Of a stretch of DNA of 5,939 nucleotides, positions 5,782-5,939 are shown in pieces (positions within the stretch are counted from its first letter, which is position 1; each line of letters opens with the position of its first letter). The notes beneath the pieces were generated by a model. That model was not told where the DNA came from. It saw only the letters and a program-made list of their open reading frames with translations, and made no database searches. The translations under genes were made by a program, and so were the position numbers. The DNA comes from Halovenus sp. (lineage in GTDB: Archaea > Halobacteriota > Halobacteria > Halobacteriales > Haloarculaceae), in the NCBI GenBank assembly GCA_028275145.1, contig JAQCNG010000214.1, positions 1 to 5,939 on the forward strand, in the 5' to 3' direction.

Positions 5782-5939
5782 TTGAACCGCCTGTACAACA
5801 CGTCGGTGACAGTCCTGCCCGAGTTTCTCCCGGGACTGGCTCTGCTCGGGTACATCGTGCTCTACGACGGTTTCTGGTTCCTGGTGCTCTACGGGAAGAT
5901 CCGGAGATATCGGGAACTGTACCGGGCGCGCTACCAGAG
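5782..5939 (+). CDS. Membrane protein, N-terminal fragment running off the window
   Basis: The plus-strand frame from the TTG at 5782 to the window end has GC-rich third positions and a natural membrane-protein pattern. A short polar start (LNRLYNTSVTV) is followed by one hydrophobic helix from about residue 14 to 35, containing LALLGYIVLY and FWFLVLY, then a strongly basic cytoplasmic-type stretch with KIRRYRELYRARYQ. I do not recognise the family. The neighbouring flippase hints at cell-surface glycan synthesis, but that is context only. The start is uncertain: TTG at 5782 or GTG at 5806 are possible, and the frame stays open leftward through the IS end. The gene may therefore have lost its original 5' end or promoter to the insertion. 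No TATA box for it is seen in the adjoining IS end. Confidence 0.55.
   Translation, partial: MNRLYNTSVTVLPEFLPGLALLGYIVLYDGFWFLVLYGKIRRYRELYRARYQ

Noticed and set aside
4213..5789. TGAACCG on both sides of the element as a target-site duplication
   Set aside because: The two copies (4213-4219 and 5783-5789) are at different distances from the element ends, and this family does not duplicate its target. Seven bases can match by chance.
1..5939. CRISPR array, tRNA or rRNA genes
   Set aside because: No regularly spaced short repeats, cloverleaf-like segments or conserved rRNA stretches were seen.

Overview
The window looks like the genome of a halophilic archaeon (class Halobacteria). The proteins are rich in Asp and Glu, most genes use GC-rich third codon positions, no Shine-Dalgarno sequences stand out, and one promoter has a TATA box spaced for a leaderless transcript. 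The gene families also fit: an Fe-S photolyase, a MOP-type flippase and a tnpB-only insertion sequence. Species cannot be named from this sequence.

Layout. Bases 2-481 (+) are the 3' part of a DUF5694-like gene whose start lies outside the window. Bases 482-869 hold no convincing intact gene; they contain a possible gene remnant and a perfect 14-bp inverted repeat (696-709 / 761-774) with a 12-bp palindrome beside its left arm. Bases 870-2402 (-) encode a photolyase of the iron-sulfur (6-4)/FeS-BCP type with all four cluster cysteines and the catalytic His pair. Bases 2580-4055 (-) encode a multi-spanning polysaccharide/lipid-linked glycan flippase. Bases 4220-5774 are an IS200/IS605-family element of the IS1341 (tnpB-only) type, visibly less GC-rich than its surroundings. 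On the minus strand it carries a 42-residue AbrB/SpoVT-fold protein followed 5 bp later by a full-length TnpB with an intact RuvC triad. From about 5782 to the window end runs the first part of a plus-strand membrane-protein gene, now directly beside the element.

The most notable structure is at the ends of the element. Each end carries the same 76-bp module in the same orientation. Each copy can fold as a three-way junction: an outer stem and two 8-bp hairpins with 3-nt loops. The two copies differ at 18 positions, and every difference inside the two 8-bp hairpin stems belongs to one of five compensatory base-pair changes. The module at the tnpB 3' end also encodes the last 22 residues of TnpB and lies where the TnpB guide RNA (omega RNA) is expected. 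The abrB-tnpB promoter carries three ACAGTAT repeats spaced 20 and 10 bp apart, a candidate operator for the small AbrB-type protein. A close relative of the first of these (AGCCrACAGTAT) forms both arms of the inverted repeat some 5 kb away.

The element sits in the divergent region between the flippase and the right-hand gene, so it may have altered or broken the expression of either. The photolyase and flippase are co-directional but separated by 177 bp, and nothing suggests they share a pathway.
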